Origin: Watersipora subatra
Taxonomy: Eukaryota > Bryozoa > Gymnolaemata > Cheilostomatida > Watersiporidae
NCBI RefSeq assembly: GCF_963576615.1
Contig: NC_088717.1
Coordinates: forward strand, 13,460,108-13,524,107
Direction: 5' to 3'
Length of the DNA: 64,000 bases
Part shown: positions 22,761 through 34,200 of the stretch, piece by piece
Position numbering within the stretch: the stretch's first letter is position 1
How the letters are laid out: each line of letters starts with the position of its first letter
The notes under the pieces: generated by a model
Database searches by the model: none
The model's input: the letters and a program-made list of their open reading frames with translations, nothing else
What the model was told of the DNA's origin: nothing
Position numbers and translations under genes: made by a program

Positions 22761-23743
22761 CTTTGCATTTTTTTCTTCTGGTTTTCAGACCAGTCTGGCT
22801 CATTTTAATCTATATGTTGCAGTGCTTTTTCAACAGCTTTTTGGTCTATCTATCCATCCATGCTGGTGACAAGGCCTGCTTTGTCACCCTAAAAGGCACG
22901 CAGTCAGAAACTAGATCACTGGTTGGCGACTGAAAAAAGATTAAAGAAGTTCAACATCCTCACTTTCAGTCATTCCTTTGCCAATATTTTCGTTTAGTGC
23001 AGACACTATAGTATAAGCTTTTGTAAGGTTAGCTTTTTTTACAAGCGCATTGCTGTTAATTTTCTTGCGGCCTCATTTACATATAGGTCTGTCTCTATAT
23101 CTAGGATGAAGTGATCACTTAACAGTGGTATATGAATATAGATAGAGTTTATGCAATGCATATTAGTATGTATCATGTCAATGTTTAATGCGAGAACATA
23201 TTCTTTGTAAATGGAAGCCATGGATTCATTGAGTTTTTAAGTTTTTGTTGTGAGTGGTTATGGAAGAAACTATGTTATGCATAAATAATCAAAATTCACA
23301 CACAATACCAGTGTTGAATTTTCTTCATGATCTTATTCTATTTTGACTAAGTTTAATTTGTGCACTTTTGCTTAGCTTGTGTGAACTAATATTACTACAA
23401 TGGTGGGTTTTTAGGCTACTATAAGTAATACTGATATTTACCAGTAAAATATATACACCTTTATTTTATAAGTCCAACAATTAAAATGCACAACTAAGAA
23501 ATTTCTAAAACAATAAGATTTATGACGAAAGGTTAAAATTGCCAAAAAATTTACAACCTTACTCATACGATCATCTACATAATTTGCTCAGTCTGGTATA
23601 GCTGTGAGTCTAGACAGTCAAATGAGAGTCATGACAGTTCATAGATAAAAAGGCTCCGCTGATGATGGAGAAAGAGGCTGCACAAGTAGGAAAAAGGCTT
23701 TGCAGACGCAAGAGAGTTTTACAGGTAGAGAAAAAGAGCCTCA

Positions 23744-23786
23744 CAGAGCTCTCTTTCTTGAGCCACGCTCAAGAAAGAGAGCTCTG
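23744..23786. repeat. Perfect 20-bp inverted repeat
   Basis: Arms CAGAGCTCTCTTTCTTGAGC (23744-23763) and its exact complement (23767-23786) are separated by three bases. Confidence 0.9.
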
Positions 23787-26432
23787 CAGTCGCAAGGGAT
23801 CTAGAGGTCTCAGCAGACGCTCGGAAAAGTGACTGAATCATTGGAGCTGTTATCATGTATAGATGTTTAGCATGTGGGAAGGCTAATCGGTGAGGACTAG
23901 GTTCAGTGTTAAAGTTCAATGCTTTATGTCAAATGTGTGGAGATATCTGTTTGCGTAAATCTCCAGCTAATGTACGTGATCTAAACATGTAGGAGATGCT
24001 CGTGACTAACTCCTAGTATTCAGGTTGTGCCTGACAGAGGATGGTCTATATGTATACGTGTAATCATTTGATTCACTTCTAATGTCTCTTTAGTGGTTCT
24101 CTGGCAAGGCAATCAACTTATTTTCTGTGATGGATTTATTCCACCCTAGAGTTTCTAATTTGTTTGTTGTTTTTCCAATTACTTGATCTTTTGAACCTTC
24201 GAGTGTCATATGCGTCTGTTAGTGCTATTGATGGTGCATCTGGTAGTCTGGCTTCACTTCCTGTTTGTATCTTGTTTTGGTGACATGCCCATACAACATA
24301 TTTACGTTGTATTAGTCTTTGTAAAAGAAGTAGATCAGTGCCCTATTAAATAAACTAGTATTAACGGTATATCATTACAAAACATTTCTTATTTATAATT
24401 TCTGAGTAGCGAGAAAGAGTCTTTAGGCTACCTTATCTAGAACGTTTGTCAAACATTAGATTCACATCGAGAATGCAGTACGAAAATGACGAGCGATGTT
24501 TAACAGATCGCGCTAGTGTAATGCTTAGTCTGTGTATTTTTCATTAAGCTCTATGGTCTACGCAGCGGTATTAAAAACATGAAATAAATGCTTGCTCAGA
24601 GGCTACTAGCTTATCGACACACCGGAGATGTAGTGCGGCAACAACGATGTTTAGTAGATTCACTATTACTGATGCATATCTTCAGAGCATCCATTTTGCT
24701 AAAATTCGAATTTATTGCGTAAATTTTACGAGATTTCATCGCAAAATCTCACATTAGAACCAAACCATCAAAGGCCATAAAGAGTAAGAAAGCAACGTTT
24801 ATTTTTAATATTTGTTGAGGTAACTTTTTCTAGCGCAAAGCCTTATATCTATGTCATTTTTGCTTCAGTTTTCGAAGGCAGTTCGTAATTCTTTTCGAAT
24901 GATCGAACATAGGAAATATATATGGGATATAAATTCATTACCAAATCTGAACCTGAGCGACTGGCTCGTTTCACTTTGCTGTTTGTATCGCAAACGTGTT
25001 GCTAAAAGGCCAATAAATGTATTTAAAATCTAACATACAATGCTCTTTAATTGCAACACAAGCAGGACGAGGTAGGTTGGTCGAACGCTCAAGAGAATAA
25101 TTCACTAACAGTGATAAGGTCGAAACCCATACATTGAAAACTTCATTCCTTTAATAAAGAAAATAATACTGCCATTGGGTTTGCATTTTTATAAAGTATA
25201 AAGTGTAAAATGCAAACCAGGTAATTTCTATATATGCTTTGTAGTGGGGGTTGCCGATGCCTTTTAGACAATATCTTTGATTTAGCGTTGACAAACATAT
25301 ATATAAAGCTAAAATGTTAATTTTATTTAATCGTTATTAAGTGGTCATGCCTCGTTCACCTTTCAATTAATCATTTTATCATCAAATACACATAATGTTC
25401 TCAAAGGGCGTCCTGGAAGCTAGAAAATTTCTCAAATATCTATTATTAGAGTGACTTAAAATTCTTACATGTTCAATTGCTATGTTAGTGGTCCATCTTA
25501 GTTGCAGTACAATGAGCACATCTTTATTACCTCTAATTTGGAATATTATCAAATAGCGCAATTCCATCTTGCAAGCTCAGTGAAATGACATGAATTCGTG
25601 AGTTCCTTTAGAGTATCATAGCTACATAAAGCAGCATTCAGTTTGCCGCAGTTAAGAGTTATCTAGGCTACTGCATTTTCAAATTAGGATTACCTGCGTA
25701 TTCTTATAACACAAATTATAAATTATGCTGGCTATTTATCGTCAAAAATAACCTTTCGAAAAATCTGCAACCACTATTACTTCGCATTAAAAACTATCAA
25801 AAAAAACCTTCAGTGTTTGGCTAACCAAATATCAAACAGCAATATGTATGCATATATACATGTATAGAACTTGACCGTGTTAGGTATGACTAAAACTTGC
25901 TATTACTTCCTCAAGGATGTAGCTGCCATGACAAATTTTATTCATACCAAACATGTCTGGTTTTAACATACTCGACTCCTAAAGTTTAAAGTTCTCTTAA
26001 CCCAATTACTTTGAAACGATACATATATTATAACATAAAATATAAAGAGTACTTAACTGTTAGTCAGTCGTTACAATTTAGTTTCAAAAGGATAGATCTG
26101 CTCTCATATAATATTTGAAATATGATTCATGAAGTTTTAGGGTGTAGATAAATTTCTGCAATTACCGGTAGTACATTAATTTTACACGAATAGATATTTT
26201 ATTGTTTTAGTAAAAATATTGTGGTTGTTAACAATTGTATATATCTTGTATATACAAGTTTCAACAATTGTATATGGGTGTGTCCATAAATAATAATTTG
26301 ACATTTAGAGTTAGTTGATGCCAACTACACATGCACATTTGCTCCCATTATAAAATTCTTTGAATTAATTGATGCAGTATTTTTTTCGCTTTCAGATAAT
26401 ATAAAGTTTACTGCTTTCAAAATAGTAGTTCT

Positions 26433-26500
26433 TGAAGTGCAACATGCTTAAGTGATGGGACATCATAAAATGTCCCATCATTTACGCAAGTTGCACTTCA
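26433..26500. repeat. Interrupted inverted repeat
   Basis: Outer arms TGAAGTGCAAC and GTTGCACTTCA, and inner arms GATGGGACA and TGTCCCATC, form a stem with one internal loop. Confidence 0.75.
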
Positions 26501-26769
26501 TAGCTCAACCTACAAACAGTTCCCCTGATCCGCGATCACATTAACAATTTTTTGTCAACTGTGAAAGCACTTAGAATAGGACAATTTCTTTTAAACTTTA
26601 AAGTAAATATCATTTTGAAGCTCCAAACTGGTAGACCACAGTGGGAAAAACATAAATCAAATAGAGCAAGTAGTTTATTTTTTACACGCTTTCAAAGAAA
26701 TCCTGTTTTAGAGATAAATGAAAAAATAGAATGGTTGCAGTACACCGAGTCTGATAGAGTGTGTATATT

Positions 26770-26826
26770 TGTAAAGCTGTTGTTGCTAATAAGAAGTCTA
26801 GACTTCTCAGCAACAACAGCTTTACA
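26770..26826. repeat. 18-bp inverted repeat with inner palindrome
   Basis: Arms TGTAAAGCTGTTGTTGCT (26770-26787) and its complement (26809-26826) enclose an inner palindrome AGAAGTCTAGACTTCT. Confidence 0.85.
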
Positions 26827-27612
26827 CTAAAACATTTAGGCTTTCTAGCTTGGTCCATTTTTTATCCTTCATAACCAAGAGTTTTAATCCGTGTTGTTAC
26901 AAACTAATGTTTTTCCAGCAGGCAATTTTCATCTCTACGTTATGAGCGGCTTCAGTATTTTAGCTATATCTCAATATTAGTTTATTACATGTATTTCGAG
27001 CAATAATAGACTAATTGATTTGAAACTGTAGAATTATACTGAAAACTTACAAACAAAACGACCAAAATTACATAATTTTTGTTAACCAAAAGTATGGAAA
27101 AACAAATCAAAATTGCAGTTCACTCCGGTGTAACATCAGGTGGGAAATCAAGTGGGAAGCCTGGTACTGGATTATCTCAAGTCCAGACTTGAAAGTGTTA
27201 ACCAAGAAGAAAAGGTTTCTTCTTAAAATTATGCAATAGCGATAAATTCTTGTTACGCGACATTCGTTTTATAAACTCGCTTTATTGTATATATTTAACT
27301 GTTTCTTTATTTTAAGTATTTCATATTTGGTAGTTTCACCCAGTTTGCATCAGCAGTCACCTGGAAGTCTTGTCACATTTGTTTCACGCTTCGTGGCACT
27401 GTATTTTGGTTGAACTTGGAATATTTTTCAATCTATCAATTCGCGTTACGCTTTCTTTGCAGTTGACAACTTTCAGGAATGTCAACATTTTGACTGCATA
27501 CATCCAAAAACATGCTTACCAGCTTTACATCAATATATTTTTAAACATTGACCACTTTCAGTTGAATGCTTCACTTGTTTTCTTGTTGTAACTGCTCTAG
27601 TCGAGCTGGAGA

Positions 27613-30600
27613 ATGGATGAACCAGAAGAGATACACGTCGCAATTGAAGTTCCGTCTTCTCTTGAGGACAGGTCGGCCAGTTTAACAACTTCGCAGGAGG
27701 TTGCAACTGCCCAAGATAATGATGAACAAGTTGCAGCGACGTAAGAAACTAGCTTTCTACTTTTTTGGCACAGTGACATATTCTAACTATCAAATTATAC
27801 ACAGGGTTTTATTGAAGGAAAGTGATGCTCACAATTTATGTGAGCTGCCTAGATTATTTCCATGGTTTCATATCTTTGCCCTCGGGAATTGAGTTGGAAA
27901 ACAGCACTCTTTCAGAGTGGTTCCGAAGAAGAGCACTCAGGATTGGTGCCAATTGTATGTGGCAAAATGTTTCGTACTAAGGTAGCCAGAAAGCACACTA
28001 GCTTACTCACGCTTTTGTAGGTCTTCATTGGTTCTGTCTGGGTATTTTTATACAGAGTCAAACCTTGAACCAACAAGTTAATCAGTTACTTAATTTTATA
28101 ATATACATTCATCCTTCGACTTACTCGTGCCGCAACATACGAAAAATTTGAGATACGAGCCAGCTTTTAAGCAAGTTCTAGCACTAACATACGAGCCACT
28201 TTTGAGATATGAGCACGCGAGTCAGTGGCTATGTATGTTATAGGTGTCTTATGAGAACAGCATCACTCTGTATTTTTTAACTGCTCAGGTTATACTTTTG
28301 CAACATGTTTTTTGTGCGCGTTTTTCAGTGCAGAATTTTGTGTATTAAAAGTACTGTACGTAGACCGAAAGCTAACCCGTTTAATACAGGATAATGCAAA
28401 GCAAAAGCGAATGAAAATATTTGATTTTGAAAAAATTATTCAAAATTCAAAAAATTATTGAAAAATATGATAAAGCTGAACGCGTGATTGAACTGGCTTG
28501 CTAATATAACAAATACATCCACAATATGCACAATTATCAAACAAAAGGATAATATTAAGGGCATTAAGCCTGCAAAAGGACTAACCATAGTTTCCAAATG
28601 GCGTATTGATTCACGATGAGATGGAGAAACTGCTCTTGCTTTGGATAAAAGCCAAACAATTGACTGGCTACAACGTAATTGAAACGATGCTATGTGAAAA
28701 GTCTGGTTCTATCTATTAACCCTTTCGTGGGCAGTGCGACGTTTTTGTCGCTTTGCGATACGGCTGCTAATGGGCAGTGCGACGTTTTTGTCGTTTCGGT
28801 AACGTATTTTATTATTGCCGTTTCTGGTTAGCTAAATGCCGTTTTTTGTTTACTTTTTTTACCAATAGCAAGCTACGATATAGTAGTTTCAGTTAGCCTC
28901 AAAAATTGACTTCAAGGTTGAAAAAAACGATCGTTTTTAGCAGTGATGAATAAATAAACTTTCGAAAAAAATTAGAAAATTGTTCTAAATAATTTATCAA
29001 CTTTTATTTTTCTTGCTTCGGTTTTAGCTTTTATTTACCGAATTTTTTGAGAGTTTGACTTTAGTTTACCGTCATGGCGACTTCTAAAAGAACCTCCCGA
29101 GATTATTCTCATAAAGCAAGTACTAGTACCAAAATTACTAAGAGATTCCGAGATGACAGTGACTTTTTAGATTTAGTAGCAAGAGATGACAGTGAATCAG
29201 GTTTGAATTGTGATTGTAATGACTTTACATCTAGAAGTGACAGTGATGAAAGGGCTGGTAGCAGTAATGATGAGGATGTGAGTAGGAGTGATGCCAGTGC
29301 CTGGAAGAATATAACCAACATAAACAGAGATAAATCTCCTACAATTCAGCAGTTTATAGCAATGACAGGCCCAGTATTTACTCCAGTAGATGCTCAACCA
29401 GTAGAGTATTTTGAAAAGTTTTTTGAGCCTGTCAATCCAGGAAGTACATTTTTGTGGGAGCTCTTTGTTACACGAATAAGTACATGGTGCAAAGACTGTG
29501 ATGTGGGCCTTTGTAAAAGAGAATGCTTTCGAAAATATCATTCGTAAATAGACAATTATTATGAAAAGCATATATTTTATGTTATACACTTTTATTTGTT
29601 TATAATATATATATATATATGCCTATGGACATATACATGTATACATATGCACCTTTAAACATAGAGATATGCACATAATAACACACAGAAAAGTGTATGA
29701 ACCTTTTGGAAAAAATTGATTTTTTGGAAAATTAATTCGCCCATGGGAGTCTGATTTAGTTTTAAAAATTCGCCCACGAAAGGGTTAAGACTATGAAAAT
29801 AAACATTCGGACAAGTTGGCTAGTGGTCATGCATTAGCCCTTTGTGATGACACGTGTGTTCGTCCTTTTCGTAACACGTTGAAAGGGTGACACAGGCAAA
29901 CGTCCTTAGATGGTTTCTCTTAAAATGACTGGCTGATCGTGAGAGTAAAACGAAGGAAAAATTTGCTAAGTTGCGACAAGAAATTTTAATTATGTTAAGT
30001 TTAAAATAAAAGTTTGCTTTCAAGTCTGTGCATCAGAATCCAAATTTATTAAAGTCAAATGTTGTAATGAAAGATAACGTTTTTCTCCCTCCTTGGCATT
30101 TGCTAGCATTAGCTGCTATTGTATGTATTTAATTATGCATTTTAATTAATCACATTTCCTTGCATTATTTTTTATTCATTGCTTTTTGAAAGCATATGGT
30201 AAGTTATGACAATTACCAGCATGTTGTTTCTGCTACAATATCTTGTTTTACGTGTTTTTGTTTGTGTTTTTCAGAGTATGGAAACCAATCAATGTATTTT
30301 TAATTGTTTATATATAAATAAATTGCTCCAACATACCAGTAAATTGACATACAGGCTCAGTCCCACAACGCATTAACCTCGTAACTCGAGGTATGACTGT
30401 ACGTCAAAACTGAAATAATCATACAAGAATATGACTCAGTTCGTTTAATTCATTCCAAAGTCAAAAAAACACTATGAATACCTCAAATAAACTAGAACTA
30501 TGTGAAAAAAAAATATGTAAAAGTTGGATTAATGAAGTAATAATCGGTAAGAGGCGTCGTTTTGGTTTCAATTTGAAGACATGTGAATAGAAAGAAATGT

Positions 30601-31167
30601 GTAGAGTGATTGATAAAAATGTGCAGTGGAATATACTTAAATTCATTCTAGATATAATTGAATTAGGTGAATTTATTTTTTATGGTTGTACGTCGCTATC
30701 ATTTTTACTAGCTTTTGTTACAAAATTAAAGTAGCTTGAAAAGTTGGGAATTCCCTCATATGTCAAGTCAAATATTTGCTCACATTTTATGCACATGCTC
30801 AATTTTATGTTACACTAGCGGAATGTCCGGCATTGCAAGGGTGTTAAAAATCAGCCTATAAACAGTGATAGCAATGCCACACTCATAAACTCAGCTTATA
30901 AACAATGCCACTTGCCATTAACCTGGCACATTAACAATTAATTGGCTCCGTAACGGAGAGCTGTAGCACATTTTCACCCACAAAGCTACATGTATCGCCC
31001 AATGAATCCGTCAATCTCGTGTAACTAAAATGGTAAGCCATTTGCCTGGCGAACGAGAGGTTCTGAGATAAAATCTTTTGCGATACGGATTCTTCTATCT
31101 AAGATTTTTATAGCTATAACTGGACAAACCGAACTGGACAAGTTCACACTGTAGACAAACTGAGATT

Positions 31168-31207
<40 letters not shown>

Positions 31208-34200
31208 AATATATATATATATATATGTATATATAAATCTCAGTTATGTAGATGTTGAAAGATTAGTGTTCAAAGGTGAGTCATAAATCGAGCTTTGACC
31301 CTCCTAGTTGGATCACTACCCTTTTCCAGCACAGCGCACTTTGTCTTCTACATAGTTTCATATTCCACTGGGTAATTGACCAGCCGCTTTAGGAACTATG
31401 TTAACTAAGGTTGGCATTGTGTTACAGTTCGGAGGAGAGTGTGCTGCAGTTGAATTTGACTGGCGAGTCTTTGCAGAAGTTTGCTCGCATATTACATGAT
31501 AAAGGCCTTCAGACGGCTGAAGATGCTATCCAGTATTTTTATACCTTACACAGTGGGTAAGTCACGCTCTTTATACAGAGGGTAAATCACGCTCTTTATA
31601 CAGAGGGTAAGTCACGGTCTTTATACAGAAGGTAAGTCATGCTCTTTACACAGAGGGTAAGTCATGCTTTTTATACAGAGGGTGCCATGCTTTTTGAACA
31701 CAAGGTAGGTGATGCTCTTTAGACAAAGGGTAAGTCATGCTTTTTATACAGAGGGTAAGTCACGCTTTTTATACAGAGGGTAAGTCACGCTCTCTATAAA
31801 AAAAGTCATGCTCTTTATACAGCGAGTAAGTCATTCTTTTTATACAGAGGGTAAGTGATGTTCTTTATACAGAGGGTAACTCATGTTCTTTACTCCATAG
31901 ATAAAGCCAGGCTCGCACTAAACATTATTTGAATGCAATACTGACAGGAAATAAATGGTAATTGTGTGAACATCTGAGAATGTATGACTCTTATAAAATA
32001 ATGCAAAAAAGGAATTTTAGACTGAGAATGCAAACAGTTTAAAAGTACAGTTCTATATAAAAAGGAGTGTATCTGACAAATTAAGAGTACAGTTTTATCT
32101 GACAAAAAAAGTTTATGTAAATGTCATAAGCACTGACAAAAAGGTGTCTGTGTTGTTTAAATCTTATCACCTAAATTTATTAAATCGTCTGCTCTGTCAA
32201 TCAGGCTATGCCAACGAAGTGCACGAATTGAGTTAGATTCTGGCTGCCAACAACAATTTGAGTTAAGTTCTGGCTGTCAACTATGATTTGAGTTACGTTC
32301 TGGCCGTCAACAATGATTTCAGTTAGGTTCTGGCTGTCAACAATGAGTTGAGTTCTGAGCTGTCAACAATGATTTGAGTTGAGTTCTGGGCTGTCAACAA
32401 TGATTTGAGTTAGGTTCTGGGCTGTCAACAATGACTTGACTTGAGTTCTGGCTGTCAACAATGATTTGAGTTAAGTTCGGGGCTGTCAACAATGATTTGA
32501 CTTGAGTTCTGGCTGTCAACAATGATTTTAGTTAGGTTCTGGCTGTCAGCAATAATTATTAATTTAAAAATAGGTCATTTTGATTATCTTCACTCTTGAA
32601 ATTTAAACTAAATCTGTTATAGTCAGAGTTTTGATCAGTGTTAAGCCTAAGTGTTAAGCCTATGACAAGTCATAAAAACCCCTTCTCTCTTCCCAGTATG
32701 CATGCCTGTAGGCCTTTATGTTTCCCAATGGCCTTAACAGAAATATATATGTAATTTTATCAAGTGTCCAACTAGTGTATATTCAGTGCAGACCAATCTT
32801 AATCCTTGCTTTCAGTGTTAAGCTGTAGGCACAAATAAAAAAAAAAACATTCAGTTTGATTTTGCAGATCTCTAGATCACCTTTACTGCAAAACTACAAC
32901 TGAAATAAAACTCATGTAGCATCTACTCTTTTGCTGCTGCAGAAATTTTACTTATTTGGATTTCAAACACAAACTGTGCCAGTAAAATGTAAAACTACGG
33001 CAATCAAGAAGTTTTAGGTAGGTGGTGTGATACGCAAACAAGTGTGCAGTTTTAAATATGCATTGTACATGACCTTTGACCTTTTACTGTAGCTTTCAAC
33101 CTGGAAATTTTCTTATGTCTACTTTGGCGAAGGCTGTATTTATATTTCTAATAAGCTCTAGAATGATGTTACTCAGGTTATGCTTTGCTTGCTAGTATAG
33201 GGAAGCTCACCAGTTTACAGCCTCAGAACTTCCTTGCTCATGTTTAGTTACTGCTGATTTGAGCTGATGCACTCATATTCTGCACATCATAACAAACCGC
33301 AAGTTCTGTAAATGTACTATTATGCTACAGTTCGGGAGATTCTGTTGGTTCTACCTGCCAAGCGAGGCCACGAGGTAGGCCAAAAGGCTCCCGCAATAAA
33401 GAGTTGTTGGAACGGGAGAAGTCGTCTGCTGAGCAGCCCGAAGAAAACCAGGAAAAGGAAACTGATGATGAGGACCCTGATAAGGAGCCAGGTAACGTGT
33501 TGCTTGAGTGGGACTGTTGCACTTTACATTCTTAGGGTGTTACTGTCCCTTCTTGTGTGCATCCTGATGAGTAAATTGGCTATTGGTTTTATGTCGGAAA
33601 GAAAACAATAGTGTAAATTAACTGGTATAATGCTGTTCCCACAACTGAAGTTAATAGTATAACATTTCAATGGTTGTTATTACCGTACTTTTCGGACTGT
33701 TAGCCGCTACTTTTTTGATGTTTTGAGCCATACGGCTTATATAAGGGTGCGGCTATTCTGTGGTTTTTTCTTTCACCGCTAGGGCGCATTAACCGGAATT
33801 TCCGGTTAGTGCGCTTCTAGCGGTGAAAGAAAAAATGAAACAATGCCTAACGGTATTGTTCTGTTAGGCACTGGGTTAAAAAGCGCTGGTTAATACGGAA
33901 CAGTGCTTAACGGTACTCTGTTGTTTTAACCAGCAAAGTTGCTGACGTGTTAAAAAGCACCGTCATGAGTTCTGCAGACTATACAAAAGGTGCAGCCTGT
34001 GTATTGTTTTATATTTGTTTTTTTTAAATGAAGCAGATGCGGCTTATATAGGGGTGCGGTTAATAGTCCAAAAAGTACAGTAGATTTGAAGTTTGGTGTA
34101 TAATTTGAGTTGGCTAGAAAATTTCCGATTAACTAGTTATCTAGCTTTACTCAAATAAAGCCATTGTCGCCCATTTTGATAGCTTTTTCTTTCACTAAAT

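Larger units (their letters stand above)
22761..27612. other. Gene-poor interval upstream of the zinc-finger gene
   Basis: No gene was identified. The open frames here (near 24851, 25382, 26552 and 27370) show no motif or splice support. The stretch holds several near-perfect hairpins, listed separately, plus AT-rich unique sequence. The last few hundred bases should include the promoter and 5' UTR of the zinc-finger gene; no TATA or CpG block stands out. Confidence 0.4.
28106..30399 (+). mobile_element. Tigger (pogo-type) transposon interrupted by a piggyBac element
   Basis: The ends are inverted repeats (CATTCATCCTTCGACTTACTCG at left; GTAACTCGAGGTATGACTG at right) flanked by TA. Once the inserted 1065-base element and one TTAA are removed, about 1.2 kb remains, which aligns along its length with the copy at 42341-43573. 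The interior holds remains of a CENP-B/pogo transposase N-terminus: GIKPAKGLTIV at about 28560 and then KAKQLTGYNVIETML at about 28650-28690, with many stops. It lies in intron 1 of the zinc-finger gene. Confidence 0.85.

Noticed and set aside
29109-29589. Minus-strand frames of 70 and 130 codons over the piggyBac ORF
   Set aside because: They are antisense shadows of the transposase-derived frame, rich in Leu/Ser from reverse Ser/Asp codons.
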